Shown: positions 43,190 to 55,679 of the stretch, piece after piece
Layout: the number at the start of each line of letters is the position of its first letter
Numbering within the stretch: position 1 is the first letter of the stretch
NCBI GenBank assembly: GCA_947095585.1
Contig: OX352763.1
Span: 116,353,908 to 116,417,907, forward strand
Source of the DNA: Nephrocerus scutellatus
Lineage: Eukaryota > Arthropoda > Insecta > Diptera > Pipunculidae
Direction: 5' to 3'
Length of the DNA stretch: 64,000 nt
Program-made: the position numbers and the translations under genes
The notes under the pieces: generated by a model
The model's database searches: none
What the model saw: the letters and a program-made list of their open reading frames with translations, nothing else
Told to the model about the DNA's origin: nothing

Positions 43190-45360
43190 AATCTCGCAAC
43201 CAAATAGACCAGGTGTTGAACGAACGCCGCCACAACACGAACCTGATGACGGTACGAACGTACCGAGGTGCCAACGACGACTCGGAACACTATCTTGTTG
43301 GTATGGTGCTCCGAGCGCGGACTGCATCATTACGAAAGACTGCATCCGCGAATCAGATTCGAGTCAACACGGCTGCACTTCGCAACGAAGAGACCAGGAA
43401 CAACTACGGTCAAGCGATAGGACTCGCCCTAAATGCAGGGAGAGTAAGTCCTCGGGCTGAGGTGTCGGGCGAAGAAGAGAAATGGATACGCATTAAGAAT
43501 ACTGTCATTAGTACTGCTGACTCAATCTTAGGCAGTAGTCGTAGAGATCGGAACGACTGGTTCGATGACGAATGTAAGCTAGCGACTGAACGTAGGAATG
43601 GTGCGTACCGAGCAATGCAACAATCTCATAGAAGTCGGGCACGTGAAGATAAAGAGCTCAGAAGAAATGAAAAAACAGTTCACCGCCGAAGGAAAGCAGC
43701 CTGGGAGAAGAATCTCGTCCGTGAACTACAACAGTACAGAGAGCAAGGACCGCACCAGGCGCCAGGCGTTCTACCAAAGAGTCCGTGGTATGACGCAATA
43801 TACACCGCGTTGCACATACTGCAATGACAAAGAGGGTAATCTGATCGCCGATCTTAAAGGCATTTTAGAGCGATGGGAAGAGCACTTTGATGAGTTTCTA
43901 AATCGCCAGTTAACTGAGGAGTTGGAGGCTCCACCAATGACTAAAGCATATACGAAGTTAGCAGAGCGATAAATCGGCTCAAAAATAATAAGGTCCCGGA
44001 ATCTGATGGGATCCCAGCGGAACTGATAAAAATAGGAAGTCCCACATTACAACAAGCAATAAATGAAGACTGGCGAAGAGGCATCCTGTGCCCCATCACC
44101 AAATGCAGCAATTATCGTGGTATAACGTTGTTGAGTACCGCGTATAAGATTTTCTCCTCTATCCTTCAAGACAGGATAACCCCATACGCTAAAGTCATCA
44201 TTAGTCCATACCAGTGTGGCTTCATCCCAGGCAAATCAACAACTGATCAGATTTACACCATTAGGCAGGTGATGGAAAAATGTCTAGAGTTTCAAAACTC
44301 ACTACACCATTTTTTATAGACTTTAAAGACGCCTATGATAGCATAGCCTGATTAGAACTTTATAAAGCCATGAAAGAATTCGGCATCCCAAATAAACTGA
44401 CACGACTATGTAGGTTGACCATGGCCAATGTTACAACCCAATTAAAAATATCCGGATCACTATCAAGCCCATTCAACATCTATATCGGGCTCCGACAAGG
44501 GGATGGACTGGCCTGCGTCCGCTTCAACCTGGCGTTGGAGAAAGTGATCCGAGACTCTGACGTAACGGCGAGAGGAACAATCCTCTATAAGTCCATTCAG
44601 ATACTGGCTTACAAGAAGAAGCTTTCATCCAGATCGAGCAGGCGACACGAAATCTTGGGTTTCACATAAATGAGAGCAAAACAAAGTACATGGTGGCCAC
44701 GTCTGCGACAAGAAGATACAACATTGGTCCCGAAATTAAAACAGTGGAGCGCGATTTTGAAGTAGTGCAATCCTTTAACTATCTCGGGTCAACTGTAACA
44801 GCATGGAACCAGAAATACGTGCACTGTCCCTTAAAGCCAACGAAGCCTACTATAGTCTGTCAAGACTCTTCAAATCCAGGAACTTACCCATAACATCCAA
44901 GCTGCTGGTATATAAGACAATGGTCATACTAGTACTTACATATGGATCCAAGACTTGGGTGCTTAGCAAAAAGCATTCTGACCTCTTAGCCGCGTTCGAG
45001 AGAAAAGTCTTACGGAGAATTGTTGGCCCCGTATATGAGGAAGGACGATTCCGGTGACTTTATAGTGGTGAGATCTACGAGTGTTACCGCGATGTCGACA
45101 TCGTGAAGAGAATTAAGCTCGGTAAGCTAGCTCGCATGAGCTCGGAAAGTCCTTTGCGGTAGTATTTATGGATGACGAAAGCGAGGCCGGCCAAACCTAC
45201 GCTGGAAGGATGGCGTAGACCAGTAAGGCCAGAGTTTAGGGATACAAAACTGGATGAGATCGGCTCAAAATGGGGACCGGTGGAGAGACTTTTTGCGGGA
45301 GGCCAACACCGGACCCCGGTTGTGAAGCCAAATATGAAGATGATGAATATACCTAGTTGT
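43190..45360 (+). mobile_element. LINE family A (RTE-like), longest copy
   Basis: Plus strand, about 2.2 kb. End of endonuclease with NDWFDDECKLATERRNGAYR, linker KAAWEKNLVRELQQYREQG, then frameshift to [83 protein letters not shown]. The RT palm follows ([20 protein letters not shown]), but the YADD box is lost at AYKKKLSS. C-terminus [20 protein letters not shown], and 3' end CACCGGACCCCGGTTGT followed by ATGA repeats. Several deletions and frameshifts. Confidence 0.88.
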
Positions 45361-48300
45361 TTGAGTTCCACATGAGAAGGGGAGGGCGGTGGCACCTTGG
45401 TCCTACTCGTTGTTCACTTGTTTGTTGTGTGTTGTTCCGTTTTTTCCCACCATATTATCGACCCGTATAAAATACTGGGTTTGATCATTTGGGTATAGTC
45501 ATTTGTTTAAGTTGGACCTTCCCTGTGCGCCCCAAGTTCGCATATATGGAACTAGTTTTCCACTAGCCATTCATCCTGCGGCATATGCTGTTCCACCTTC
45601 CATTGCGGGATTTGTTTCGTTCATTCAATTACATCCGCATTTACATTCACTCCTACTTTCATTCCTTACTTACGCATACTACACTTACTCCAGAAAGTTA
45701 CCTTCTATGAGCCCGACTATGTTACTGGTACCACATGACCTTACTAAGGAACAGCTGCTACCTTGTGCGGGTCATAGTCGAATTTCCTGCAATCTACACA
45801 GTTAGGGCCGTAACCTCTGATGTTGTTGGTGGTTGCAATGTCCCCCTGTAATGCTTGCAGTCGTACTGATCTAAGCTTAGTATCTTACTGAGGACAAGAA
45901 AATTTCCGATGCCTCATACCTTTATCCAGGCTTGGGCCCGGCTGACAGGTTTACTACCCGGGTGGAGTTTTTATTCCGATATAAGTGTCTATTCTATAGT
46001 TTCCTGGGTGGCTGAGTTGGTCGATTTGTGGAGGAGGGGTCAGTTTGTGAAGGATCAGTGGGCAGGTGGTCAGTTCGGTGTGTGTCAGTGGGATGGGGCA
46101 GCCGCTCGTATTTTATAAATATCAGATGGCGGTTACTTTTTGAATGTAATTATGAATAAAAAAACAATTTTTTAAGATAAAATAAAATTCTGCGAACATG
46201 TTTATCAAACTAATGTCATATCATAAATATAAAATATGTCGCGATTTGAATTTTTACTCCAACAAAAGCTGGAAAAAAAACATCTGTCACTTTCCCTGGC
46301 GATTTGTTGTTATTCATGACACTGACGATCTGTCTACACTTAACACTCGACAGTCGCCTACACTTTTAATGCAGACAAAATTATTATTAAAGACTGAAAT
46401 TTCATAAAAATGTTCTATACTACTTTCTTGCAAAACAACAACAATACAACCGTTAGTCGCTTTATATCTAACTGTATATATTTACCTAACACTCACGCAC
46501 CACACTCACAAATCAATCGAAATATTTCCTCCCCTGCCTCAGTATCGTTAAATAAAAGCATACTAAAGCAATGCGGATGCGGAAGGGTTAATCAACAAAA
46601 TAGCACGAGACTCTTTGAAATTCAATGGCAAGGATCAATTAACTGTGGCACGATCCGGCGCACGCATGCACCCCCGCATAATACCAATTCATTACAGTCC
46701 GTAAGTCTAGTGCGGTTATGCCTGTGTGTGTATCTGGTATGTTTTTGTGTCATTTATGGGGTGGAAACCATGGAAGAACAGACGATTTTAATCGATTTTC
46801 GTCGAGGCTTGCGGGAAATCCGTCAAAGTGAGTTCTGCATCGGAAAAACGAATTCGTCAACAACTAAATGGTCAATGCGACTCATCATCAGTGAGAGTTT
46901 GCGGAACTGTAATTTCGGTACATCGGTGATTGACAAAACTCTTCTTGCATTGCGTGTAGTGATGCTAAATTGACCACAATGTGGAATGGCATACTTTTTA
47001 TTTAGGGATGAAATTCATGACACGAGGGATGACGTGCTGATATGCTTTGATTAGAACTCATTTTTATGGACATTGGGAAATGCAGCCGCTGTTTTGTTGG
47101 TACAATTAATCCTTCTTCTAATACATATTGCCAGAAGCTGGCCGGACACAAGAAATGACCACATGGTTATCCACGCAATGTAGTTTTCCGTTATTGCGAC
47201 TTTGAGGGGGTATTTATCCGTTTGGTTACCCTTACCACATCCATTATTTGCAGAGTTTGAAAAAGTTCGTAATATTGAGGGTGAGTTTGTTATGTTCAAC
47301 GGTGTGGGTTTCTTGATTGCCGCATCCTGATTGGTTTGGCCGGCGTAACATTCGACAGACGATGCAATCGCCATAAGCGTTTGTCGTCCATATTGATTCA
47401 GTAAGAATAGATGGGAGTTGGATGGGATTTTCTTTCAAACAGGAGGGTGGATTTACAGAGAAAATGGCGGATAAGATTGGTTATGGAAGGAGTGAGGAAG
47501 ACTTAAACTTTATAATTTTTTGACATATCGTGAATTCTTTAAATAAACATTGGGTTTTGTAATAATATAATAAAATAAGAATAATTAGATAAACATAAGA
47601 GGATTATATATAGATATATATCTATATATATATATATATTGTGATTCTTAAAAAGCGGATCCAATTAGTGCAACTTTCGACAACTTTTGCAGGCGTATAT
47701 CTTGAATGTAGGAAGCAATTTTTGCTTCAAAAGCGACAGTTGTTGCTGATTTATTCGTGTTGTGTTTCAATATTCAAAGATATTGGGTAGTTAAACAACA
47801 ATTTATATATTACGATTTCAATTTATAAAATACAATTCACAAATACAAAGTGTCCGATCATGATGCTTCACCTCGCTCAACCAACTGTCACAAGTCAGTC
47901 TCCGCCTGACTATCAATCATTGCGCTTTTCGCGATGCTATCCGCGGTGCCAACAATTCGTTTAGAATAGTGACTTCAATTACCCTAAAAGAAAGTTATCC
48001 ATATGCTGAAAATCACAAGATCTTGAAAACTCATTAACAGATCCATTTTTTGCTAAAATTTCCTAACCACTTTTGTTTTCTTTAATTAATAATTTGTTGC
48101 GGTAGCAATATGACACGTTTGCAATTGGCAAAGCCATTAAGGCAAAAATTAGCTGAACAAAATGTTGCTCTAAAAATAGTGACCCATTGTTAAACCCATT
48201 ATCCGAACGAACGTCGCTTACGATAATGCAACGGCTCTTGTACGAGTAGGATTTTGTAAGACTTTAAATTTTCGATGTGGTTGACGGACAGAGGCCAGCT

Positions 48301-48470
48301 TGTTAAGATTGGCGACGAATACGACTTCGGCTCTTCGGAGGCGCTGGCCTTTCAAAGGTAACGCACATTTCCTAGTCTTGTTGATGGATTGTTGTCTATT
48401 AGCGTGAAAGTGCGGTGTGCGAAATTTTTCAATTACACTTACGAATAGCCTGCTCCGAAGGCCGGTTATT
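45361..48470. other. Unassigned DNA
   Basis: 3.1 kb without a recognised gene. A plus-strand frame at 46410-46973 (187 codons) is the longest unexplained open frame here (see the separate entry). An alternating TATATA tract lies at 47605-47640. No element ends were seen. Confidence 0.3.
46410..46973 (+). other. Unrecognised open frame, 187 codons
   Basis: Starts MFYTTFLQNNNNTTVSRF, has a hydrophobic stretch LVRLCLCVYLVCFCVIYGV near residues 99-117 and a Cys-rich KQCGCGR near 54. I recognise no family. There is no clear start context and no flanking splice signals that I trust. The amino acid mix is what AT-rich non-coding DNA tends to give. Reported because of its length; it could be an exon but is more likely chance. 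Confidence 0.15.
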
Positions 48471-48499
48471 TGGACCATAAAATTCACGAAGTGATCTAT

Positions 48500-49195
48500 T
48501 ACTTACTTACTTATGTCTTATATCCCCTTGTAGGTCCTAGGGCCTCTACTACGCCTGCGCGCCATCGCGTGCGGTTCCTGGCAATGAGCTTCAGCTCTCT
48601 CCAACTCTTCCCCCCAATTGCCATGACTCCTGCTCAACTGTTCTGCGACATGTATTTCTCGGACGACCCCTTCTTCTACCATCCTGAGATAACGGATTCC
48701 ATTGCATTGCATTTGCTATGGAACTGTCGCCTTTTCGGAGTGTATGACCAATCCACTGCCACTTCCGTCATTGGATAATAAATAATATTCGGCGCGACAG
48801 ACCATTGCGGTCCAAGGCCTAACTTCTCGTGACCATTTGTGCTGCGCATGCTAATTTTTGGACACAAATGGAAGGGACCTACAATTTAAGGCCGGATCCG
48901 AACGGCGAATTGAGAAGCTTTCCATGACAAGGTATTACTCTCGGAACGTTTGTCACTCATTCGCGAGAGATGGGACACCGTGAAAAATACTTTTGGTGTT
49001 GCTGGGATTCTAACCTGAACCTCCTGCTCAGCAGCCATGTGTACTTCCACTGAGCCACGGCGCCCACTCCATAGTTAGATGGTTTTGCCTATTAGTTCCT
49101 GATCCGTTTTCTGGTAAAGATGTTCGTTAGAGATACGATTAGGCAAGAAAACCCTTAAGATGTTCCGTACGAACGTTTGTAATCTTTTTGTGATA
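48500..49195 (-). mobile_element. LINE family B (RTE-like) C-terminus, split by a SINE
   Basis: Minus-strand pieces lie on both sides of the SINE at 48775-49067. At 49195-49075 the text corresponds to RLQTFV, LRVFLPNRISNEHLYQKTD. At 48775-48505 it continues [29 protein letters not shown] and the RRSRGPRTYKG end. The 3' tail is AGTAAGTAAGTAA. The uninterrupted counterpart is at 56850-57275, which shows that the SINE inserted into it. Confidence 0.8.
48775..49067 (-). mobile_element. tRNA-derived SINE, copy S2
   Basis: Minus-strand head GGGCGCCGTGGCTCAGTGGA holds the A-box (TGGCTCAGTGG). The B-box is decayed to GGTTAGAATCCC. The body carries CACGGTGTCCCATCTCTCGC, AAGCTTTCTCAATTCGCC-like text and the end GGTCTGTCGCGCC, with tail ATTATTTATTAT. 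Short imperfect direct repeats (ATTGGAT / GTTAGAT) flank it. Confidence 0.82.
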
Positions 49196-49329
49196 TCAAA
49201 TCACATAACATATTGGTCTTGAGTTATTTAAAAATTCATCGTCATCGTTCATCGTTCCTTGTATCATAAACATACAGCGTGTAAGTGTCTTGTATACTAC
49301 ACGATATATAAAGTCATGTGATGCCATCC

Positions 49330-49530
49330 GAAACCCACTATGGAAACTCCTCCATTGCGGTAAGATTTGTAGGACAGGGCAGTGAACAAGCCAAGCTTGC
49401 GCTAGGAGGATGCTGTGTATGGAATGTCAAACTGGATGACTTGAAAGTTTAGGGATGCTAAACTGGATCGGAATCATGATCGGTATAGAGCCAGGACCGG
49501 ACCTGGTTGTAGAGCCAATTGTGATATTAA
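49330..49530 (+). mobile_element. LINE family A (RTE-like) 3' end scrap
   Basis: Plus strand: GTTTAGGGATGCTAAACTGG and CAGGACCGGACCTGGTTGTA, a diverged form of the family A 3' end (GTTTAGGGATACAAAACTGG and CACCGGACCCCGGTTGT at 43190-45360). Confidence 0.55.
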
Positions 49531-49567
49531 ATGAAAAGATTTTATGAATAGTTCAGCTTATATCGGC

Positions 49568-50744
49568 TTCACTGTATAGGTTTACTCAATAAGCGGTTCA
49601 GATTTGACATATCGGTTATTTTGGCTCTGACAACACTAATGTCATTCTTTCTTTGACAGAAACTCAGTATATTATTTCTAGTTGACGAAATTAGTGGCTT
49701 AACGCTTCAGCAAAAGTGGGAAATGTTGGAAATTTACTTCCACAATATTCCACAATTGGTTCGAAATCGCAGAAAATGTCGTACAAAATTTGGTGAAAAC
49801 ACGGGACTCACACCCAACGCTATCAAGAAGTTTGTGCATAAAGTTCGAGATACAGGCTACCTAGTCGACAATCCAACGCGTACCTGTGCTCTTCGTGTTC
49901 GTTCAGCCGAAAATATCGCCGCGGTGGCCGAAAATGTGCGCCAACGGCCGAGAACATGAATTCGTCACCTTGCATCGGAAATGAACATCAGCTGGTCTTC
50001 CATGCAAGGAATTCTGCGTAAAGATCTTGGTTCAATAGGTCCAGCAATTGAAGCCTCGTGACCATCCTCTTCGATATCGATTTGCTGTGTGGGCCTGCGA
50101 CCAACTCGAAATTGATGAGGATTTTGCTCAAAAAATCAACATTACATGTTACTGTTTGGTGCGGCTTGTGGCGTGGCGGCATTTTTGGGCCGTATTTCTT
50201 CGAAGATGAGGCCGGCGCGACCGTTACGGTCAACTACCGCCACATATTAACATCTTTTTTGTGGCCATATATTGAAGATATTGGTTTGGACGACCCTTAG
50301 TTCCAGCAAATATGGTGCGCATTGCCACACATCGGGCGTAACAATAGCGGAAGTGCGTCAAAAATTCGATGGCCGCATTGTCAGTCGAAATGGTGACGTG
50401 AATTGGCCGGCAAGGAGCTGTGATTTGATGCCTTTGGATTTTTATTTGTGGGACAAGTATTATGCGGACAATCCACAAATAATTGATCATTTGAAAGCCA
50501 ATATTGAAGCAACCATTGCCGAAATAAAGCCGCACACAATCCAAAATGCTCTCAGAAATTAGACCGACCAAATAGAGTACGCCAAGGCCAGCCGCGGCTA
50601 CCATTTGAATGAAAACATTTTCCATAAATAACCAGGAGGATTGTGCCCTCAAACAAAAAAATTAATTTTGAAATATATTAAGCCGTATTTGTTTTATTAA
50701 ATTTTTAAATCTGAACTTCTTATCTGGACACCCTTTACAGTGAA
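49568..50744 (+). mobile_element. Mariner/Tc1-type transposon with terminal inverted repeats, dead
   Basis: About 1.18 kb. Ends 49568-49605 and 50708-50744 are inverted partners (TTCACTGTA at the tip and AGTTCAGATTT inside, with scattered mismatches). The plus-strand transposase relic starts KWEMLEIYFHNIPQLVRNRR, has a helix-turn-helix region (FGENTGLTPNAIKKFVHKVR, TGYLVDNPTRTC), LASEMNISWSSMQGILRKDL, then a jump: about 40 codons that would carry the first catalytic Asp are missing between DEDFAQKI and VTVWCGLWRGGIFGPYFFE. Later come WPARSCDLMPLDFYLWDKYY with the third acidic position as Asp, and AEIKPHTIQNALRN. Frameshifted; no active protein. Confidence 0.85.
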
Positions 50745-52289
50745 ATATCAACTGTCGAGTTCTGTTTGGGATTAAAATTGTCATATTATTCACCATAAGC
50801 TGTCTGCCTATTTTGGCATTCAATTAACTGAAAAGAAGACACTCAAGCTAAGCAAGGCTAAGCGCCTTTAAATAACTTCCGTTCCATGCATAATGCGCTG
50901 TTGATGAACCGCTACCGCCACCAGACTACGCACAAATCGTAACTTAAAGAAAACATTTTCCTACTCTACCCGTTCCAAGAGGAATCACTATTTTACTTCC
51001 ACACAATTTAGCAGTTAGACAAATATTTACCAATCAAAAATTACATATTTACGTATTCCTCAAGATGCGTACGTATCCTCTATGTCCATATGATTGTATG
51101 TTTACTCGTAGAACCACAAACAAAAAATGATGGTGACGAAGACGGCGACTGACTGACGTCAGATGTATGGAAAACAAACAACATATAGGAGGAGTAGGTT
51201 TAAAATATGAAACATACTGTTCCTTTGCAACATCGCCACCACAACCATCCAATGAGATTTTGATCCTTGTCTTGCAATGTATTACATTTGGTCAGCTTCC
51301 ACATAGATATTGACATAACTGCATTTCAATTTCGTGTCTATCTGCGGTTATCCTATAACTTTTCTATCGACTTTTTATTATTTGCTGGCTACCTTTAACC
51401 ACAACAGCAACAACATATAACGGAAACAAAATCAGAAAAGGATCTACACGCGCCACAACTTCAACATTGAACAAAACAGAAAACACAGAACAACAATATC
51501 TCGAAGGACGACTTTCCTCTTTTGAGCAGGTGGTGAGATTGTGTATCGATGGAAATCTCAAGAGATCCTCGTGGAACGTTTAAAATTCATAAAGAATATC
51601 CTTTCATTCTTAAGGTAAAAGGTGAAACTACGAAGAAAGGGTATTGTATGTAGAGAGAAAAGATTAAAACGTGTACGGTGCAGCTCAATTGATTAGGACG
51701 ACTGTTTACGGACTTTAGCCAAACAGTATTCGATTTCACTGAAAAAAATCAAAACAAAACTGATTCGAAATCGGATCCTCATATTCAAAATAATATTTAA
51801 GGCAAATGTATATTTCGCATTAGACCGTTATCTGCATGATCCTTGGGTTCTCACGGCCAGTTTCTTGTGCATTTTTGGAAACGAAACTTTTCGCATTTCT
51901 TTCAATGGTGTTGACAGTCCATCACAGTCCAAATGAGGCGATTCAAATTGCCAGTTCCGTTTTAGTTGCGGCTATGTGCGTGCTGCTGTGTTTGTGGCAT
52001 ATTCCTTCAAAGAAACAGCAAATAGATACAAAGGAATTAAACAGGAATACAAGTAGATTGTAAGGCGGCGTAAGGAAGTAGCACGTTAGTTATGACTTTT
52101 TAAATATCAATTTTTTAAGTTATGTCTATGATACTTCTATTTTTGGGAGGTCTTATTTGAAGACCGCTAATTGGTCATTTGGGAATTATTAACTCTTGTC
52201 CATTAAACATTCAATTGCCAAATGCGGTAACAATTAAAGAACTTATCATTTAATTCTGTTATATCAATCGCAAGAGGTAAGTTTTTATC
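50745..52289. other. Unassigned DNA
   Basis: No recognised gene or repeat. GCAGCTCAATTGATTAGG near 51679 resembles a tRNA A-box but no B-box follows at a usual distance. A frame at 51836-52063 with a hydrophobic stretch has no similarity that I recognise. Confidence 0.3.
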
Positions 52290-53225
52290 TTTTTTTTTTA
52301 TAATTCGCGCACGCGAAGACCGGTCTATGTGGTAGGAAGCTGTCCTATATGCTTGGCACATCGTTGGCGTTAAGGACAAGGTGAGGAAAAAAATGAGATG
52401 TCTATGAGCTTTGAATGCCTGTGGATTGTAGCGATGTGGAAAGACAGAGCTTGGCAAATCATTCAACATACGTGTTGTTCGGCTAAAGAATGAATCCTTG
52501 AACTTAACCCTGCGACCGAAGATGGGCTTGAGGGTAAACTGATGAGCACTTGGACCGTCATGAGTAAATAATAAATAATATTCGGCGCGACAGACCATTG
52601 CGGTCCAAGGCCTAGTTTCTCGCGACAATTTGTGTTGCGCATGTATATTTTTTGACACTAATGGAAGGGACCTACAGTTTAAGGCTGGATCCGAACGGCG
52701 AAGAATTGAGAAGCTTTCCGTGACAAGTTATTACTCCCGGAACGTTTGTCACCCATTCGCGAGAGTTGGGACACCGTAAAAAAAACTTTTGGTGTTACTG
52801 GGATTCGAACCACGAACCTCCTGCTCAGTAGCCATGCGCATTTCCACTGAGTCACGGCGCCCACGGAGCGTTATGGGTATTGCGGTTGAATTCAAGGAGA
52901 GGTGGCATGAAACTGGCAAGCAGGAAACATTCCTGCGGTGATTAAGAGAATCTATTATCTTCGCCGTCGCTAAGTTTTCGATACAATCGGTTTTGTATTC
53001 TATCCAGCAGATTCAAGGTATTCTGAGGCGCACCTGACCAGATATGACAATTGTACTCAAGTTTGGAGCGAACGCCTTGTTGATAGAAGCTAGATCAGCG
53101 GGAGTGAAATATTTCTTGTATGGTGATAGAAAACCTAAACATTTCGTAGCGACGGTGAATATGTGGTCATTCCAACAAACCTTGTTGTTAACGCACATAC
53201 CGAGAATTACGAGTTTTTAGTTTTC
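52290..53225 (-). mobile_element. LINE family D (Jockey-like) C-terminus with poly-A, split by a SINE
   Basis: Minus strand from 53225: YLGVCVNNKVCWNDHIF-like text, FLSPYKKYFTPADLASINKA, then NVSCLPVSCHLSLN; after the SINE (52864-52565) it resumes SAHQFTLKPIFGRRVKFKDS, FFSRTTRMLNDLPSSVFPHR, YNPQAFKAHRHL. It ends with a GCGTGCGCGAATTAT phrase and an A-run (minus strand, 52299-52290). This is the typical end of Jockey/CR1-like second ORFs. Broken by stops. Confidence 0.85.
52565..52864 (-). mobile_element. tRNA-derived SINE, copy S3 (best copy)
   Basis: 300 bp. The minus-strand head has A-box TGACTCAGTGG and perfect B-box GGTTCGAATCC (in CGTGGTTCGAATCCCAG). The body matches S1 and S2 and ends GTCTGTCGCGCCGAATATTA and TTATTATTTA. 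Flanking direct repeats CGTCATGAGTA (52556-52566) and CGTTATGGGTA (52869-52879) agree at 9 of 11 positions, a target-site duplication of the kind made by LINE machinery. It is inserted in a Jockey-like LINE. Confidence 0.88.
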
Positions 53226-53239
53226 TCGATACAAGTGCC

Positions 53240-53985
53240 AGTTGTTGATTTGGCTGTGATAAAGGCACACTGGTATGGGCCAATGATATCCTTTCTATCT
53301 GGCTGTGAGTGCCTTCATCAGGAGATACCCAGGTGGCTTTGTGGATATTTTTACGCGCAAACCTTGTACTCGCAACGATCAAATTATTGCTTGCTGCCAT
53401 ATCTATGACTCGTTGTCCATTGTCATTAGTGTTCTCGTATAAGCTTTGGGTGCCAATGTACTGCATGAACACTGGCTCCCTACATATTTTGGCATTCATA
53501 TCCCCCAGAATGATTTTTACGTCATACTGAGGACAGGCATGGAGTTCTCGTTCGACTGATTCAATGAATTCTTCATTTTCATCATCTGGGGAATCCTCTG
53601 TAGGTGCGTGAACGTTTATGAGGCTTATGTTTTTAAATCTGCCCCGCACGTGAAAGGTGTATAACCGTTCATTTACTGCTTTAAAGCCGATAATGGTGGG
53701 TACATGATGTCTTGCATGACAGCTGTAATATATGTCATATTCTGATTTTTGTAAGACACCATTCCCGTCAACCGCATCTCCTGGATTGCTGTTATATCAG
53801 CATTATAATTGGAGCGTACGTTCAATGATTCTTAAATCTTAAATCCTTTAGCCGTTTTTGCTGCCGTGGTCGTCATCGCTCAACAGTGTATCCGAGGCTA
53901 ATTTGGGGTTCCGTAATATGGTTTGTTTTACGGGCGAGGTTATTGGCCTCGCGCCAACCTTAATCGGAAGGGACTAGCCCTTGAA
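53240..53985 (-). mobile_element. LINE family A (RTE-like) 5' end and endonuclease
   Basis: Minus strand: the 5' sequence TTAAGGTTGGCGCGAGGCCA at about 53968-53949, then the endonuclease with [80 protein letters not shown]. The catalytic GDMNAKI box is intact. It ends abruptly at the Jockey-like element. Confidence 0.82.
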
Positions 53986-55679
53986 TAACTCCATATCTAC
54001 CCACCTAGCTAATTATTTTTAGAGGTAATTTTGGCTAAAATCTCTTTCACTTTCTTTCACTTATTTCTCTTAAAGTAAAACTGAAGAACTGTATGTAAAC
54101 GCCTTCTGGCAAAATGCATAATAAATTCCTCCTTATGATATTATCATTCTATCCATGATCATTTAAAAAAAAACACACACAATGACCACATCAACATCAA
54201 CTGCCAACGAAACAAAGAAAATTGCTCTTAATGCACACCTCTAAAACCTAACTGTGTATGATTCTTAAATCCTGCAACAGTTAAAGGCCAAATAATGCAA
54301 ACGCTTCTCAAAAGTCGTCGCAATCTCGTTGCAACCCTTCCGGATTTGCGAAATAAACTTCAACAACAAATGAACTGCGAAATGTACTCGCAATGAATGA
54401 GCAAATGAAGTGTCGTCCTTTTAAGAATCATTCTTTTTGCCATCCTGCATCCATCCTTCGTTCAAAGGAAATGGCAAATCCTTTAAGCAGAAACCGAAGT
54501 GAAGGAGTCTTTTATTTTGATTTTGAATACAGTTAAGTTACCATTAGGTTGACACCTCGAAAACAGTTATTACAATCATACGGAATGCAGTGTGAAAACC
54601 CGATTATATCCTTTAATCCTCGCTCTAAATGTGCAAAAATCCTTCAATTGCACTGCAGAAGTGTGAAAGTAAAATTGGTGCAAAGAAAGGCGATTCTCAT
54701 ATTCCATGCAGATGATTCTACATCATGGACCTGTCACTCGGTGTGGACGAACAAATTTACTCTTAAAATTAAGGAGATTTTTTTTTGTTACTCAAAACCA
54801 AAAAAATAGCATTTCGTTCCGGTTGAGGCGATGCTCCGGCTTACTTCCGATTGCCATCGATTTTATCACAAGGATTGTAAGTAAACACCTTGGATGGGTG
54901 TCCTTAGATAAAGTTATAACGGTAGACAAGGCATGTAGTGACAATTGCAAATTTAGAAAAATGTGTTATACCGCAATGATGGTGATTATGATGAAGAGAA
55001 TCTCTGCAGTATCAATCTCCCGATGACAGATAAAAGACACGAACCTGAAAGGAGTGAGTGAGGATTTCCAATCAATCCTTCTTCTTTTTTTGTTTGTTTG
55101 TTGTAGTTCACACTTTTTTGCTGTCCTCTTTCAGCATTGCGGGTTTTGAGATCTTTAATGGGAATTCGTGTGAATATTTATGGTAGATATTCCGATTGCG
55201 ATGGTGTGGGATTAGGCAGCTTCCTGATTGTTAAATGGCGTTGTGTATATAGTACATACATGAGAATGATGATCGATTTTCGTTAACGGTTGATTCTGCA
55301 TACCGCATTCAATTACTCTGCTAACCACGGGATTCAATCAGAATATGGGTCATGGTTGATAGCGGTTGGTTAATTTAAATTGACAGAATTTCTGTCCACG
55401 TTTGTATTGCAGGAAGACAGAGCGTGCATCATACGTGGAATTATGGGATGTGAAAGAAAGAACATAGCAAACTGTTTCTGCTTTCTATTGAATACTTTTT
55501 GAAAGGAATGTCATATGATGTATGCATCTACAGTAAGTGAGGTGGTACGTACATCCATATTTTTAAATTTTCTGTAAATGTCATATGTCATATGTTTTAA
55601 TGTCAGCTATTTAAAGCACTTTATAGAGTAGCGATCAGTGCCTTTAAGCGTATTTGTTATGCTATAAAGGGGGCGTGTA
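53986..55679. other. Unassigned AT-rich DNA
   Basis: No recognised coding frame, element or repeat family. T-runs lie near 54781 and 55083. Confidence 0.3.
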
